Assembly (NCBI GenBank): GCA_024734495.1
Contig: JALMQS010000841.1
Coordinates: 1,684,749-1,748,748 of the forward strand
DNA: 64,000 nucleotides
Origin: Forficula auricularia
Lineage: Eukaryota; Arthropoda; Insecta; Dermaptera; Forficulidae
Direction: 5' to 3'
Below are positions 11,601 through 23,600 of the stretch, piece after piece (within the stretch, counting starts at the first letter, position 1; each line of letters starts with the position of its first letter). Made by a program: the position numbers and the translations under genes. The notes beneath the pieces are model-generated. The model was given only the letters and a program-made list of their open reading frames with translations. It was not told the DNA's origin and ran no database searches.

Positions 11601-14600
11601 TGTAAACTTTCCGATATCCCGTATAGTGCAATGTATAAGAGTCTGAAAAACTCTTATCTTTGGAATTTAATATCTCCCGAACTATATTGTTCATAAATTT
11701 TGTTTTACCACCAATCGATGCAGAAGTATTTAAATAATAATCTGTCTAAATTTCAAAAAAATTCTAAGAAAACCCATATGGTGAAACAACTACCTTAAAC
11801 GTGAATCTTATAGTACAGAATTATTACCAAGATCTTTTAAGATGACATCTCTAGGAACATAGGGAAGAACTTCTGCTACTTGTGCAACCATCCTTTGGAG
11901 TTCTGGGGAAGCAGATGCAGCAGAGGGCGGTGACAAAGGTCTTGTTGTTGTTGTTGCTGCAGAAGACGCTTGTTGCTGCTCTAGAATTCGTCTTTTCAAA
12001 TGATCGGCTTTATCTCCAGCTGTGTGATTTGTTGTAGGTACTTCTAAATCTGACGATATAGCAGCTTCGACTCGTGAAGCAAAAACTTCTTCAGTTTCAT
12101 CAAGGTTCTGTGTCATAACGGGAAGATATCTGATTCGGAGAAAGACAAGGTGTTTTAATGTGTAGAATTACCGGAAGGAAGTTTGACAATAATGATAACT
12201 AATTTTGAAGGAGACAATAAAAGAGTGTGTCTTCTGCTGGAATTATAAATTTTATTTATATCTCTCCATCCATCCATACATTAATTCCTGTGAATCAATT
12301 GTAATAGACTGATGAAGAGGGCAAAGCCCTCGAAACTATAGTCTCGTTATAAATAAAATTTATAATTCCAGATGAAGACATACTCTTTTGTTGTCTCCTT
12401 CAAAATATATAAAAATTCTGCTACCCTCGGCACAAAAACTTTCAATTTAATGATAACTAATTTAGCAAGTATGTGATAATGAAAATTGTGTAGTTGTATT
12501 CAAGATAAACTATTCAAAATGGTTTTCCTAAACTGTACTCCGCTTAAAAAAATGCCGGTCCTTAGAGAACATAAAAAAAAAAAAAACTTTTTTTGGGATA
12601 ATTTTACGAAAATTCGCTCATCCCAAATGTAGCAGTGAAATGGGCAATTTGTAGAGTTTTAATAAAGTCTATTTAAAATATATAACATGATTTTTTTTAT
12701 TATAAAATATTAAAATTAAAACATTAAGGAGGTTCTTTCGCGACAATCCACACAAAAAGTTTTAGCCTCGTAACCACTCTATAAATATGAACGGTGTTAA
12801 AATTTTAATTGAAAAGTTTTTGTTTTGCCGAGAGTAGCAGAGTCGTTGATTCATAAAGAGAAACAAAGAGGTTGTCCTCTGCTTGATGCAAATAAACATA
12901 CACACATATATATCGAGATGATATATCTGTATATATATTATTTATTTGTTTGATACTATAGTTTCGAAAACTTGGTCTTCATCATCAGTCTTTCTTCAAT
13001 TATAAATGTTTTTCATGGAGTCAATATCATATGGATATTGAAAACTTGAAAGTGTTCCTTCTCAGTTTTCAATATCCATGTTATATTGACTCCATAAAGA
13101 AAAACATTTATATCATATGGATATTGAAAACTTGGTGTTCCTTCTCCAGTTTTCAATATCCATATTATATTGACTCCATGAAAAACATTTATAATTGAAG
13201 AAAGACTGATGATGAAGACCAAGTCTTCGAAACTATAGTCTCAAACAAATAAATAATATATATACAGATATATCATCTCGATATATATGTGTGTATGTTT
13301 ATTTGCATCAAGCAGAGGACAACCTCTTTGTTTCTCATTGTTAAAATTTTAGGTTGTTTTTTAACGTGACTGTACTTTTTACGCCACAATATTCTATTTA
13401 TGAATGGACCGTTTCCAAGCCATTGATATTTTATCCCCTCCACTAAAAATAATTGCCCAAATATGTTTTTTTTTTTATTTTTTATCAAAACTACATGGTA
13501 AATAATTTCAATTTTTTTTTTTTAAGTTACTCCGAATATATTATTCTAACAAATATTAGTTTTTCATCAAGATAGTGAAAGTCCTTCAATGTAAAAAAAT
13601 AAAATAATGATCATTTTCCCACCCTTTCCCAATCTACCATATGTAAAAAATTTCATTTTGAATTGCAATTATTTCATGTTTGGTGTGGTAAATCGTCTTC
13701 AAATTTTAACAGTGTGTGTATTATGCTTTTAATGACTTATATTCCAAGTTTCGAAACTTCTTGAATTTTTGCATTTGTGAAAGAACTACCTTAAATAATA
13801 TGATTTTTACATAAAAGAGTGAAGTAAAAATTTTACGAAAAATACTTGTTTGTGGTCAAAAAAGTTTGAGAAACGCTGTTTTAGGGTCTTATTTTTGTTT
13901 ATTGAGAATGTCTATTTTAAAAAAATAAAACTCATTTTATTCGGTAGAAATGCTAGAAGCATGTATAAGAGACATAAAATTTAATACAGACGTTCGCTGT
14001 TGTTTTACCTCAACCATTCAAACACTACACAATAAATGTTGGAGAGTGATTTGTCTTGCAGAAAAAAACATAACCAAATTAGGGCCAAAATTTTGAACTA
14101 AAGCATCTAGTATAAGATACAAAATTTGATTCAAGTATAACGGGGAGGGGGCAAGAATATTTTAAATGAAAATTATCAAGCAACGAGGCTATCACCAAAG
14201 ACACTAAAATGTCAACACTGTCTCGAATAAACTATAGTTTTGAAGGTTTGACCTATATCTTCAGTCTTTTTAATTAAAAATTTGTTTGAAAGTGAAAAAG
14301 CTTATTTATATCTTCTTCTTCTTTAAGTTCATATCAGGTCTCCCTGACGTTTCGGCTCCTCTCCACATATACCTGTGCTGAGTGTGTTTAGCTGTTTTTA
14401 CATAGGTATACGGGACCTACTTTTTAAAGCCAGTTCCGAACGGCTAATTTGGAGAGGTTACTAGGCAATTATACTCTTGGTATGTTGCCATTGTTTTCCA
14501 AGAGAGGCGGCTGCAAATATCTGCCGAGACGCGGTATCGAACTAGACGTACTTCGAGTCAGTGACCCAACACTCTCAGGTCACTGTACCCACAGTCGCCT

Positions 14601-17600
14601 CTCTTATATTTATAAAAATAAATTACATCAAATCAAGTATTTTTATCCGTTTGAAAGAACAGATAAAATACTTCTAATTAAAAAGCCTGAGCATGTCAAG
14701 CCTTCTATCATTTATATATTGGTGTATGTTCATTTGCATCAAACAGAAAGGAAACCACATTGATTTCCTCTTAAAAATGAGTGATAATTTTTTTAAAATA
14801 GACTGATAATAATTACTAGAGCTATTCACCAAATGGTTGGTTCCTTAGATCATTTTGAGCAGTGTTAAGAAATTCATGAAAATAATAATATTTACCTAAG
14901 TGTGAAAAAGGTACATGGGCAAAAAAAGAGCCAAAGAACATCAGCGAGAGTTGTTGAACCAAGGGTTGAAATAGCGACATCTGTTAAGTGAGGCCTAGAA
15001 TAACGAACAGTAAGTGGTTGGACCGACTTCCCTATGCAAAAGGGCCATGTGGAGAACCTAAATAATAAAAAACAAAACAAAAATAGAGTTAAGATTTCTA
15101 AAGAAATTCTCAAATACGAAATCAAAGTGTTATGGATGATTTTTGAATACAACCCTTCTGACATATGATAAAAATAATCCATAACATCTCGGATTTAGTA
15201 GTTGAAAATCTCTCGTGATTTGTTTTAGAAATAAATATACAGTCTTTCCGGGTTTTTGGAGGTAGATGCAACAGCAACCATGACTGTCACAGTATAAGTG
15301 CTCACAGTGGATAGAGCATTATTTTAATATAATAATAAAATTGAGCATGTGAGATAGAGTTTCGCAAAAAAAAGAAATAAAACAAAATTGAGTTTGAATT
15401 CGATATATTTCGGGGTGAGCCCATCTTTGTTTTCTCTGACTCCTGAAGATGGGCTCACCCCGAAATATATCGAATTCAAAACTCAATTTTGTTTTATTTC
15501 TTTTTTTGTGAAACCTACCTCGCATCTTGCTCAAGTTTTATTATTATATTGAAATGTTTCACCTAGAACCAACACCTATCTCCTTAAAAGTTATTAAAAG
15601 TTAGAGCATTATTTATCCAAGTTTCATCCGTAATAAACACTGTAAGGTAGTTGTAGATTTAGCTGGAAGAGACCATTCATAACGAAAATATAGCATTGGG
15701 ATAACCAAAACTACGAGTTAAGATTCGCTAATTGTGAGTAGGTTGTGACAGTACAATTAAGTTTTCGTAAGAAATAAATTCATGCATAGGACGCCAAGTT
15801 TTAGAAGACTGACTGTGTGCCAAACAGAAAGCAAAATGCATTGTTTTTATCAGTTTGTAAATATTGTTCTCTAGAGCAGGGGTGGCCAACCCGCGGCATC
15901 GTTTTTTTCGAAAATGAAATTGACCAAACACAAAAAACACGCTCAAACATAAGGGACGATAACCTGCAAAACCAATTACGATATGTAAATACCCAAATTG
16001 AGATCGATTTCCAAAAGCTAAGAGAAAGAGTGGAGAAACAAATATCGCACTAGTAAAATAAATATTCTTTAATGATTTCATTTTTATATTTCATTTTTAG
16101 TTATATACATTTTTTACAATGTGCGTTTAGTATCATTATTATTATATTATCTATGTATCTTATATTACACTAGCTGCAAGGCCTTCTTGCTAGCCAGGGG
16201 GCACGCCCCTTGGACCCCCCCCCCCGCACCATGCACTCGTGCCATCACCCCGCACCCCAGCTCCCGCACCTCCCCACTACGCCTCTGGACCCTCACCTGA
16301 ACCCCCGGACCTCACCCCCCCTTTTTTTGGGGGAATTTTTTAAACAAAAGTTGTTAGAAATCACATCCCCTACAACTTTGGTCATTATAAAATTTGCCAT
16401 AGAGTTAATAGTTTAGAAGTTATTCGATAATTTTCATTCGTGCGCCGCCCCAAAGCCCCTTCTGGTCAAAATATCAAAACGTTATATAGCTAAAAACGTA
16501 AGTTAGAAGACATCTGATACAAATATGAAATTTCATAATAATCCCTTCAGCCATTTTGACGTGAATCGTGAGCAACTTTTCGCGGAAACCACGGAAACAT
16601 GCAGACAGACAGACAGACATACATACAGGAATTTTGTTGAGGGTGTTTTCGTTCATAACTTTGCTTGAAACGTGTGCAACCAAAATTTGGCGTGATTTGG
16701 AGCAATGTACAGACAAAACCTTAATTTTATATATATAGATGTAAGAATAATAATAGTAAACACAATAATAATAACTCATTATGTTTCAATTTTTCACTCC
16801 AAAAAAATGTCTATATGGGGTCTAAATCTAATATGGGGATATAATTTTATATGCGGCCCGCGGAGTTATGCTGCATTTCCAAAGCGGTCCGCAAGATCAT
16901 TTGGTTTGGCCACCTGTGCTCTAGAAGCTAAATCTACAAGTACATTACAAATGAAACTTTGCGAGATGATTGAGCACTTCACCTGTGTTCGCCATGGTTG
17001 TTGTTGCTCCACTGATCTCAGAAACCTCGGAAGAACTTATGAATGAACCACACTGTATATATACTTTCTGAAAGAAAAATTTAAAGGTTTACTTGAGCAT
17101 TCCATTTCTCCCTGAAGTAGTGTCGGCTTCAGGGTGAAGAAGCGCGGGCCCAAGGTTATATGAGAGAAGTCGTCTGACCTCAGGAACAAGAGCTGCTCTA
17201 CCCCGTTGGGCGACACCAACCGGATGGAGGCCTAGAGCTTTTGCTACAGGGCCAGGCATTTCCCAAATGCTTAACTAATAACAAAAAAATATATATAATA
17301 ATAATAGGAATCTAGGTGGATTTCATAAATATATAGAATGCTTAATGTGAAACATCCTGTTATAAGATGAGTTGCTAAATGATCAAATGGAGAAATATGA
17401 TTTGAGATCAGTATTCTTACAGATCGATCCTGATATTTTTCATTTTCTTGCCGAACGACGATTCCAAGCACACAACATATCGATCTCAATACAAAACTGT
17501 AAGAAAAAAAAATAAGGGTTTGAAATACATACTTAAATAAAAATACATTATGGATATAAAGGATAAAAAATTAAATTGAACTATTTAACATCGTTACAAA

Positions 17601-20600
17601 TAACAAATCAACAGTTTTTAAAGAGTCAATTACTTGGTTGGCTAGGCGAGCGGGCGGCCGGAATATTAAATTCATCGTAAATAATATTAACACATATACA
17701 TAAACACTCTATTCTAGTGATGATGGTAAGTTTAAAAATATTCTCTTTACACCAGCGAGCACTGAAAGACCATATGTTTCCTCTTCATTGACCCTTTTGA
17801 ACCCTGAAGAAGGAGGGAAGATCCTCAGAAACGTAAAGGGAAAACTTTCTAATAAATACTTCTTTATTGGAAATAATCTATTTATTTATATCTGGACTGC
17901 CTTCCATCCATCCTCGACTATAAATATACCAGTCCGTCTCCAAAGAAATGCTTCTAGTCGTAATAAGATAATTAAAGCTTAGTTTACACGGGCTTAGTAC
18001 TAACCATTCAAATCGTATTCATATCCCGAGTCACCGGTCCGAGGTGGTGAATAGGCCATTCACTGTCACTGCTGCCCGACTGTGGAATTCATTACCATCA
18101 TTCACCCGTTCATCTTCATCATCACTTATCTTCAATCGTGGTCTCTTGGCATGTATTCGCTGGGGCGGGTCTCGGGAGTGAGCGTCTCTTTTTTGGCGTC
18201 TCTCTTTTATGGTGTATCTTTTCCCTCCTGCTGGCTCTCTCACCTTCCTCTCAACTTCCTTTCGCTGGAGCTTTCTTTCTTTCTTTCTTTTTCGCACACA
18301 CTTGTTTTTATTTTTCTCCTCTTTGTTTTATGTTAATTATTATTTTTTACTGCTCATATGAGGCAAACTGCCTCAGAGCATTGTGTAAAGTTAAATTGTA
18401 AGAATTATGAATGAATAAATAAATAAAATAAATAAATAAATAACCACTCGTACTAATTCTCTGTCGTTTAATAACACAATATAAGTTAGTATTAGTAGAG
18501 TGACAAGTGCGAGTGAATAGAAATGGTTTCTATTTACCAATGGCAAGTTACTTCCACTACTACATATATTGACAACTCGAATTGCCATCTTGCAGCTTTC
18601 ACTATACACTAATTAGAGTGGTTAGAAGAGACGTGTGAACCACTACTAATCAGTTAGTCTGCTAAGTAAATGGAATAGTACTAAGGGCAAGTACTAAGTC
18701 CGTGTAAACTAGGCTTAACTCACAAATAAATTAAAATACTAAATATTCCTTTGGATAAAATTTTATTAACTAATTGAATGAAATATATTTTAATGTTTTT
18801 TTTTTTTTGATTGGGAGGTTCAAACCTTACATTTTAACTAGAAAATTTTTTATCAAGTACAAAACGTTTGAGTCGATTTTTGGAGCCGTTACTAAGTGTT
18901 GGAACCATCCTTTCCAAAAGATTCTTAACATCTTTAGTCGGTCGAAAATATTCGAAATAAAATTATTAATAAAGGAACATGAAATTTTTCCATTTGGATT
19001 GGTTCCAGATTTAGTCTAGGTTGCATGTATGTTTTGTTGACTACCTTTAAGGGGTTTTGCAACTTAATAGTCCTTGCGGCACTAAATTTATAAATATTGA
19101 CCTTTGAAATTTGGATATTTAACACGCGAACCCTATCCCAAGTGATGTTAAAGCGATTATTTCTTTAAAAAACAATCGTAATTTTCTTGATATTATTTTG
19201 AAAAACTGAGATTAATTAACTGAAGATATAACAAATATTTTCCTGTTAAAATAATTGTATCAAGCGGTATTCGTTTTGTATGAAAAATGTTAAAAGTTAG
19301 GTACTTTTGATGGTTTTCATTTTTTCTCTCATGGCATGGCAAGTGAGAGATAGCGACTTGGCAACGTCGCACTAAAATCACTCAATTTTTCCATATCTAA
19401 AAAACTTCTGCAGCTGGTGCATTTGAGATTTTTAGCTAATTCTCTCAACCTAACTATACTGTTCTCATCTGGAATTTTGCATTGAGCTGTTTCATGAAGT
19501 GTTTTTTTATTCTTTGTCTTTTAGCGTCGGTAAGAATGCAATGTTGCCAGATCCAAGAAACGACGCAGTGAAAATATTTTTGCCTTTCTGCGCATGTGAG
19601 AGTAGGGGAAAGAGCGAACTGCACCTGAGCTATATTAGGGAACGTCCTTAAGTACATTGACTAGATGTCCTATTTACGGAGGCATTTTAAAGAATTGTGA
19701 GAATCAGTAGATGAGTCAGTGGCTCCTGAGCTTCCATCTCATGCCTAACTTGTTGTTTAATACCAAATGCATCTATTTAAAGAAGACTCCGAAATATAGG
19801 TCGAAATATTGTGTATTTAAAGAAAATTTTATTTTATTTTATTTTATTGTCACATATTTAAAAATTCATCCGACCAGATTAACAGGAAAATACGTATATT
19901 TATCTTATCATATCATTGATTAAATAAATAAGATTAGGTATGTACTATTTTCAAATGAGGACAGCTAAAGACAAAAGATTTTATGTATTTTTAAAGCGAA
20001 ATTATGTCCTGATGAAAAGAATAAAGTGCCGAAATAACGACTTGAAAAGTATAAACAATTTTAAAATAAATTTTTTTTTAATTAATTATAGTGTTCTTGC
20101 AAATTCAGAAAAATAAATGAATGTTTTAATCACAGTCCGAATTTCAAGAACAGTATAATTTAATAGAATCTAGATGAGAAAGAAAAAAAATATTTGCCAT
20201 GAGTATAAGTACCTATCTCTCTTTAGATAGAGAGAGAGAGGGATGTCGTAAAGAGCAATGACAATATTTATTTTATAACCAATTGATAATCACAAAAAAT
20301 GAATAAATAATTTATAAATCATAAAGACACACGAGTTCTATAGAAATTTTACACAGTTAGGTAATTTTAATTTCGTTAACTGGGAATCTTTTTCATAAAA
20401 AATTCATGAACTTTCACTTCTTTTGAGATGTCATAAGAATGACCTTGTATGCATATTTAATTTAACTTTAATTACAATTTTTTTGTTAAATTCAAATTTC
20501 AAATATATAAGAACTTATTTGTCCTTCATTTATAATTAAATAATCAAGTCCGATATGTAGTTAGTAAATAATAAAAAACAGTACAGCTTTTATCAATTTT

Positions 20601-23600
20601 AATATTGAATTTACTAGCTTTCACTTTATTTAAGATGCTTTGGTGACCTTGTATAAGATATATTTATAACAGATATATAAGTCCTAATAAGTGAACATCG
20701 AAAAAATTATATTTTTCGAGATAATAAATGTTTTGTCAAAATGTCCTGTTAGTCTGTGCGTTACAAAATTTTTGTGGTCGAACTAGCTCAAAAACTAGTG
20801 TGAATATCAAAACCAAATTTGACAAGTAATTTTGGTGCATATCGACCCAAAATTAAGGGGGGGGGGGTTAAAATCTAGGCCATTTGAGCAAACTCAACCA
20901 AATTTTGTATACATAATCAGTGGGCCCCCATAAGTCTAAAAATGCAAAAACTAACCCCCCCTACATGATTATAAATAATTTTTTTAAATATTAAATACAA
21001 GGGAGGGGCCAGGGTGTATGGTAAAGTCAAGTGGATGGCCACATCAGAACGAGTCAGTTTTTTTTAGTTATTCTTAAAATAAAAAATATGTCAATCTGTT
21101 CATAGCAATTTTCGAATGTGTATCAAAAAATTTAAAAAATAGAAGTCTCATTCTGAGACTTTATACAGTTTTTTTATAGGGATGTAATTTATAAACCATT
21201 AAAACTAGAAATTTAGAAGTAAAGAATTTGAAGAACCGCTGATAATCAGTCTAATTGTCAAAAAAAATTTGACGCTTCTCCAGAAACAGTAACTATATTA
21301 TGATGGTATATTCATAGGGTAGATAGTCACCTAGCAATAAAAATTCATGAAGTCAGTGTAATAGATAAGTTTGTTACTATATCAGAATGGTTTTTCCCTT
21401 CCCACCTTGAGAATCGAACTCAAGTATCAAAAATGCAATCCGGGCAATTGATATTTTATAAGAACTTGTTGACATAACAAAAAGTATATAAATTATATCA
21501 TAGGCAGCTGCCAGCCTATCTGTATTTCACATTGGCCAACGAGATCCATGACCATGAGACGCGAATTAGAGACGATATATTTATTGAGAGGGCGAGGAAA
21601 CAGGGCACAAGAAATTAATTATATTTTAGAGGACTTGAGGAATTTAATTCTTTACCAGCTGAAGTGAGAAATGCATTAAGTCTGATTCAATTTAAGAACC
21701 AAGTGAGGATATATCTTGAGAGGCACAGTTGCTGAACACATTTCTATTGAGAAATATTGTAACTTTAGTATTAAGATTTGTAAATATTGTAATTGCAAAA
21801 TGACTATATCGTCCTTTCGGAGTCAAATTTCAAAAAAATAAAAATACCTTTCCGAGATTTAGCATTGATAAACCTATGTACCAAATTTGAATGGTAAAAC
21901 CCTTGAAAAATACATTTAAATATAAATAAATAAAGTAACGAAATTGAAGTGCGAATTAGTGGACTGTATTCAACAACATTTATGAATTATTGTTACATTT
22001 GAGAATTTTTTTGTACGAGTAATTACTGGTATGTTACCTAATGGTGGGGGGAGGGGGGTATTGGACCCGAAAATATTTTAGGTTTTTAAGGGGGCCGCGA
22101 CTAATAAAAGGTTAAGAACCACTCCCTATAGTGTAATGTATAAAATATATCTTTGGTTTTTAATATGTTCATTTTTTGACTATATGTGTAAAGCAATGTC
22201 GGTTAACATTTGGGATTCACAAGATATATCTCTCATCATACTTCAGAATACAGATTTTAAAACAGAAATTTAAACCCCATTAGCAGAAGAGCAAAATACT
22301 ATTCTCTATCGAATAAGGTAGTTGTTTCGCGACAATACTAGCAAATATTTAATGATAGAGTATATAGAACAGACAATAAGGATTCATAAGCTCAAAACTT
22401 TTTGCTGTTTATGTACCACTTCTATCCAATCCTGTGCTCGTTTGACAAATCTGGCACACTGTCCGAGCTTGTATATATTTTATCATAGAAATTTCAGATA
22501 AAGTACATTATAAAGGGAAATTTATAAAAGAAAAAGTTCTTAATAAGCGATTGAAAGTTGTTGAGACAATGGCTGAAGCAAAAAATTACTAAATTTAACC
22601 CACTTTTTAGATTAAATATATGCGTTGTTGCCAGCTTGTTTTTAGTGTAAATTTTTCATTATTTATTCATTATTATCTCAGAAACTGTGTTGTAACTATG
22701 AATTAAAAATTTTCTTAAAACATGTATTAGTAATTGTTTAATGTTGGTTTAGTTTTTTATAACAATGGTAAGAAGAGTTTCTTAATTATAATTAAATATG
22801 TATGTCAACTTTCCGGTAACCCCTATAGTGCAATGTATAAAACTATTTTTGGAATTTAATATCTCCGGAACTATATTGTTCATCAATTTCGTTTTGCCAC
22901 CAATCGATGCAGAAGTATTTAAATAATAATCTTTCTAAATTTCAAAAAAATCCTAAGAAAACCCATATGGTGAAACAGCTACCTTAAAAGAGTGGGAGAT
23001 AAATTTAACCGAATTTATCGCGCGGAGGATTTACCACTGCTCGAAGCCCCTAAAACCTTGGTAAATTGGATATTGAATTGTGTCTAAGTTTCTGAGATTG
23101 GCTCGTGATCCCGGCTTCTTTTCCTTCTGCTCTGTTCTTTTCACGATTGAGGGGCCAGCCCATACAGGCCTTTAGGGATCCACCTTCTGGTGTATCTCCT
23201 TCTCTCATCAATATCATTAAAAAAAAAAAAAAAAAAAAAAATAAAAAAAAAAAAAAAAAAAAAAAAAAAAGACCCATATATTGATATATGTATATTGTTC
23301 ATAAATTTCGTTTTGCCACCAATCGATGCGGAATTATTTAAATAATAATCTGTCTAAATTTCGAAAAAATCCTAAGAAAACCCATATGGTGAAACAACTA
23401 CCTTAAATGATTTTTAATTAATATCATAGTAGTATGAGACTTTAAGTATTTTGCGTTTGACAAATCTGACAACACTGTCCGAGCTTGTATATATTTTATC
23501 ATAGATATGTCAGATAAATTACATTATAAAGGGAGAATTATAAAACAAAAAGTTCTTAATAAGCGATTGAAAGCTGTTGCAACAATGGGTGAAGCGAAAA

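Larger units (their letters stand above)
12808..13338. mobile_element. Penelope-like insertion (family B), inverted arms with two hammerheads
   Basis: Flanked by a 13-bp duplication TGTTAAAATTTTA (12795-12807 and 13339-13351). The arms are inverted: GAGGTTGTCCTCTGCTTGAT on the left returns inverted on the right, and each arm carries a hammerhead. The centre has inverted copies of ATGGATATTGAAAACTTG. Confidence 0.88.
12728..13790. mobile_element. TTAA-flanked TIR element (family T2), copy 1
   Basis: TTAA lies at 12724-12727 and 13791-13794. Ends are GGAGGTTCTTTC ... GAAAGAACTACC, related to family T1. A 531-bp Penelope insertion (12808-13338) splits it. The inverted copy at 51414-51944 is uninterrupted and shows the empty site. 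It lies in AUP1 intron 5. Confidence 0.85.
15877..16918 (+). mobile_element. hAT element, internally deleted
   Basis: Ends CAGGGGTGGCCAA ... TTGGCCACCTGTG are hAT-like inverted repeats. They are flanked by 8-bp repeats CTCTAGAG (15869-15876) and CTCTAGAA (16919-16926). The interior keeps only a transposase C-terminus and an inserted CTAGCTG repeat. It lies in AUP1 intron 4. Confidence 0.85.
17975..18718. mobile_element. TIR element, 'GTTTACACGG' family, copy 2 (with LINE insert)
   Basis: Ends AGCTTAGTTTACACGGGCTT ... AGTCCGTGTAAACTAGGCTT are inverted repeats matching copy 1 (3212-4738). A LINE 3' end (17998-18442) splits it; TAACCA flanks the LINE on both sides. Confidence 0.75.

Noticed and set aside
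18031..18401. Lys/Arg-rich minus frame and Leu/Phe-rich plus frames
   Set aside because: They overlap the LINE 3' UTR, whose pyrimidine-rich composition creates them; the true LINE frame ends at 18181.
20019..20052. Hammerhead candidate CTGATGAAAAG ... GCCGAAATAACGAC
   Set aside because: No stem II pairing and no NUH triplet after a stem III; at best a decayed relic.
23050..23277. Open frame starting with a poly-Phe run
   Set aside because: It is the reverse translation of the LINE poly(A) tail.
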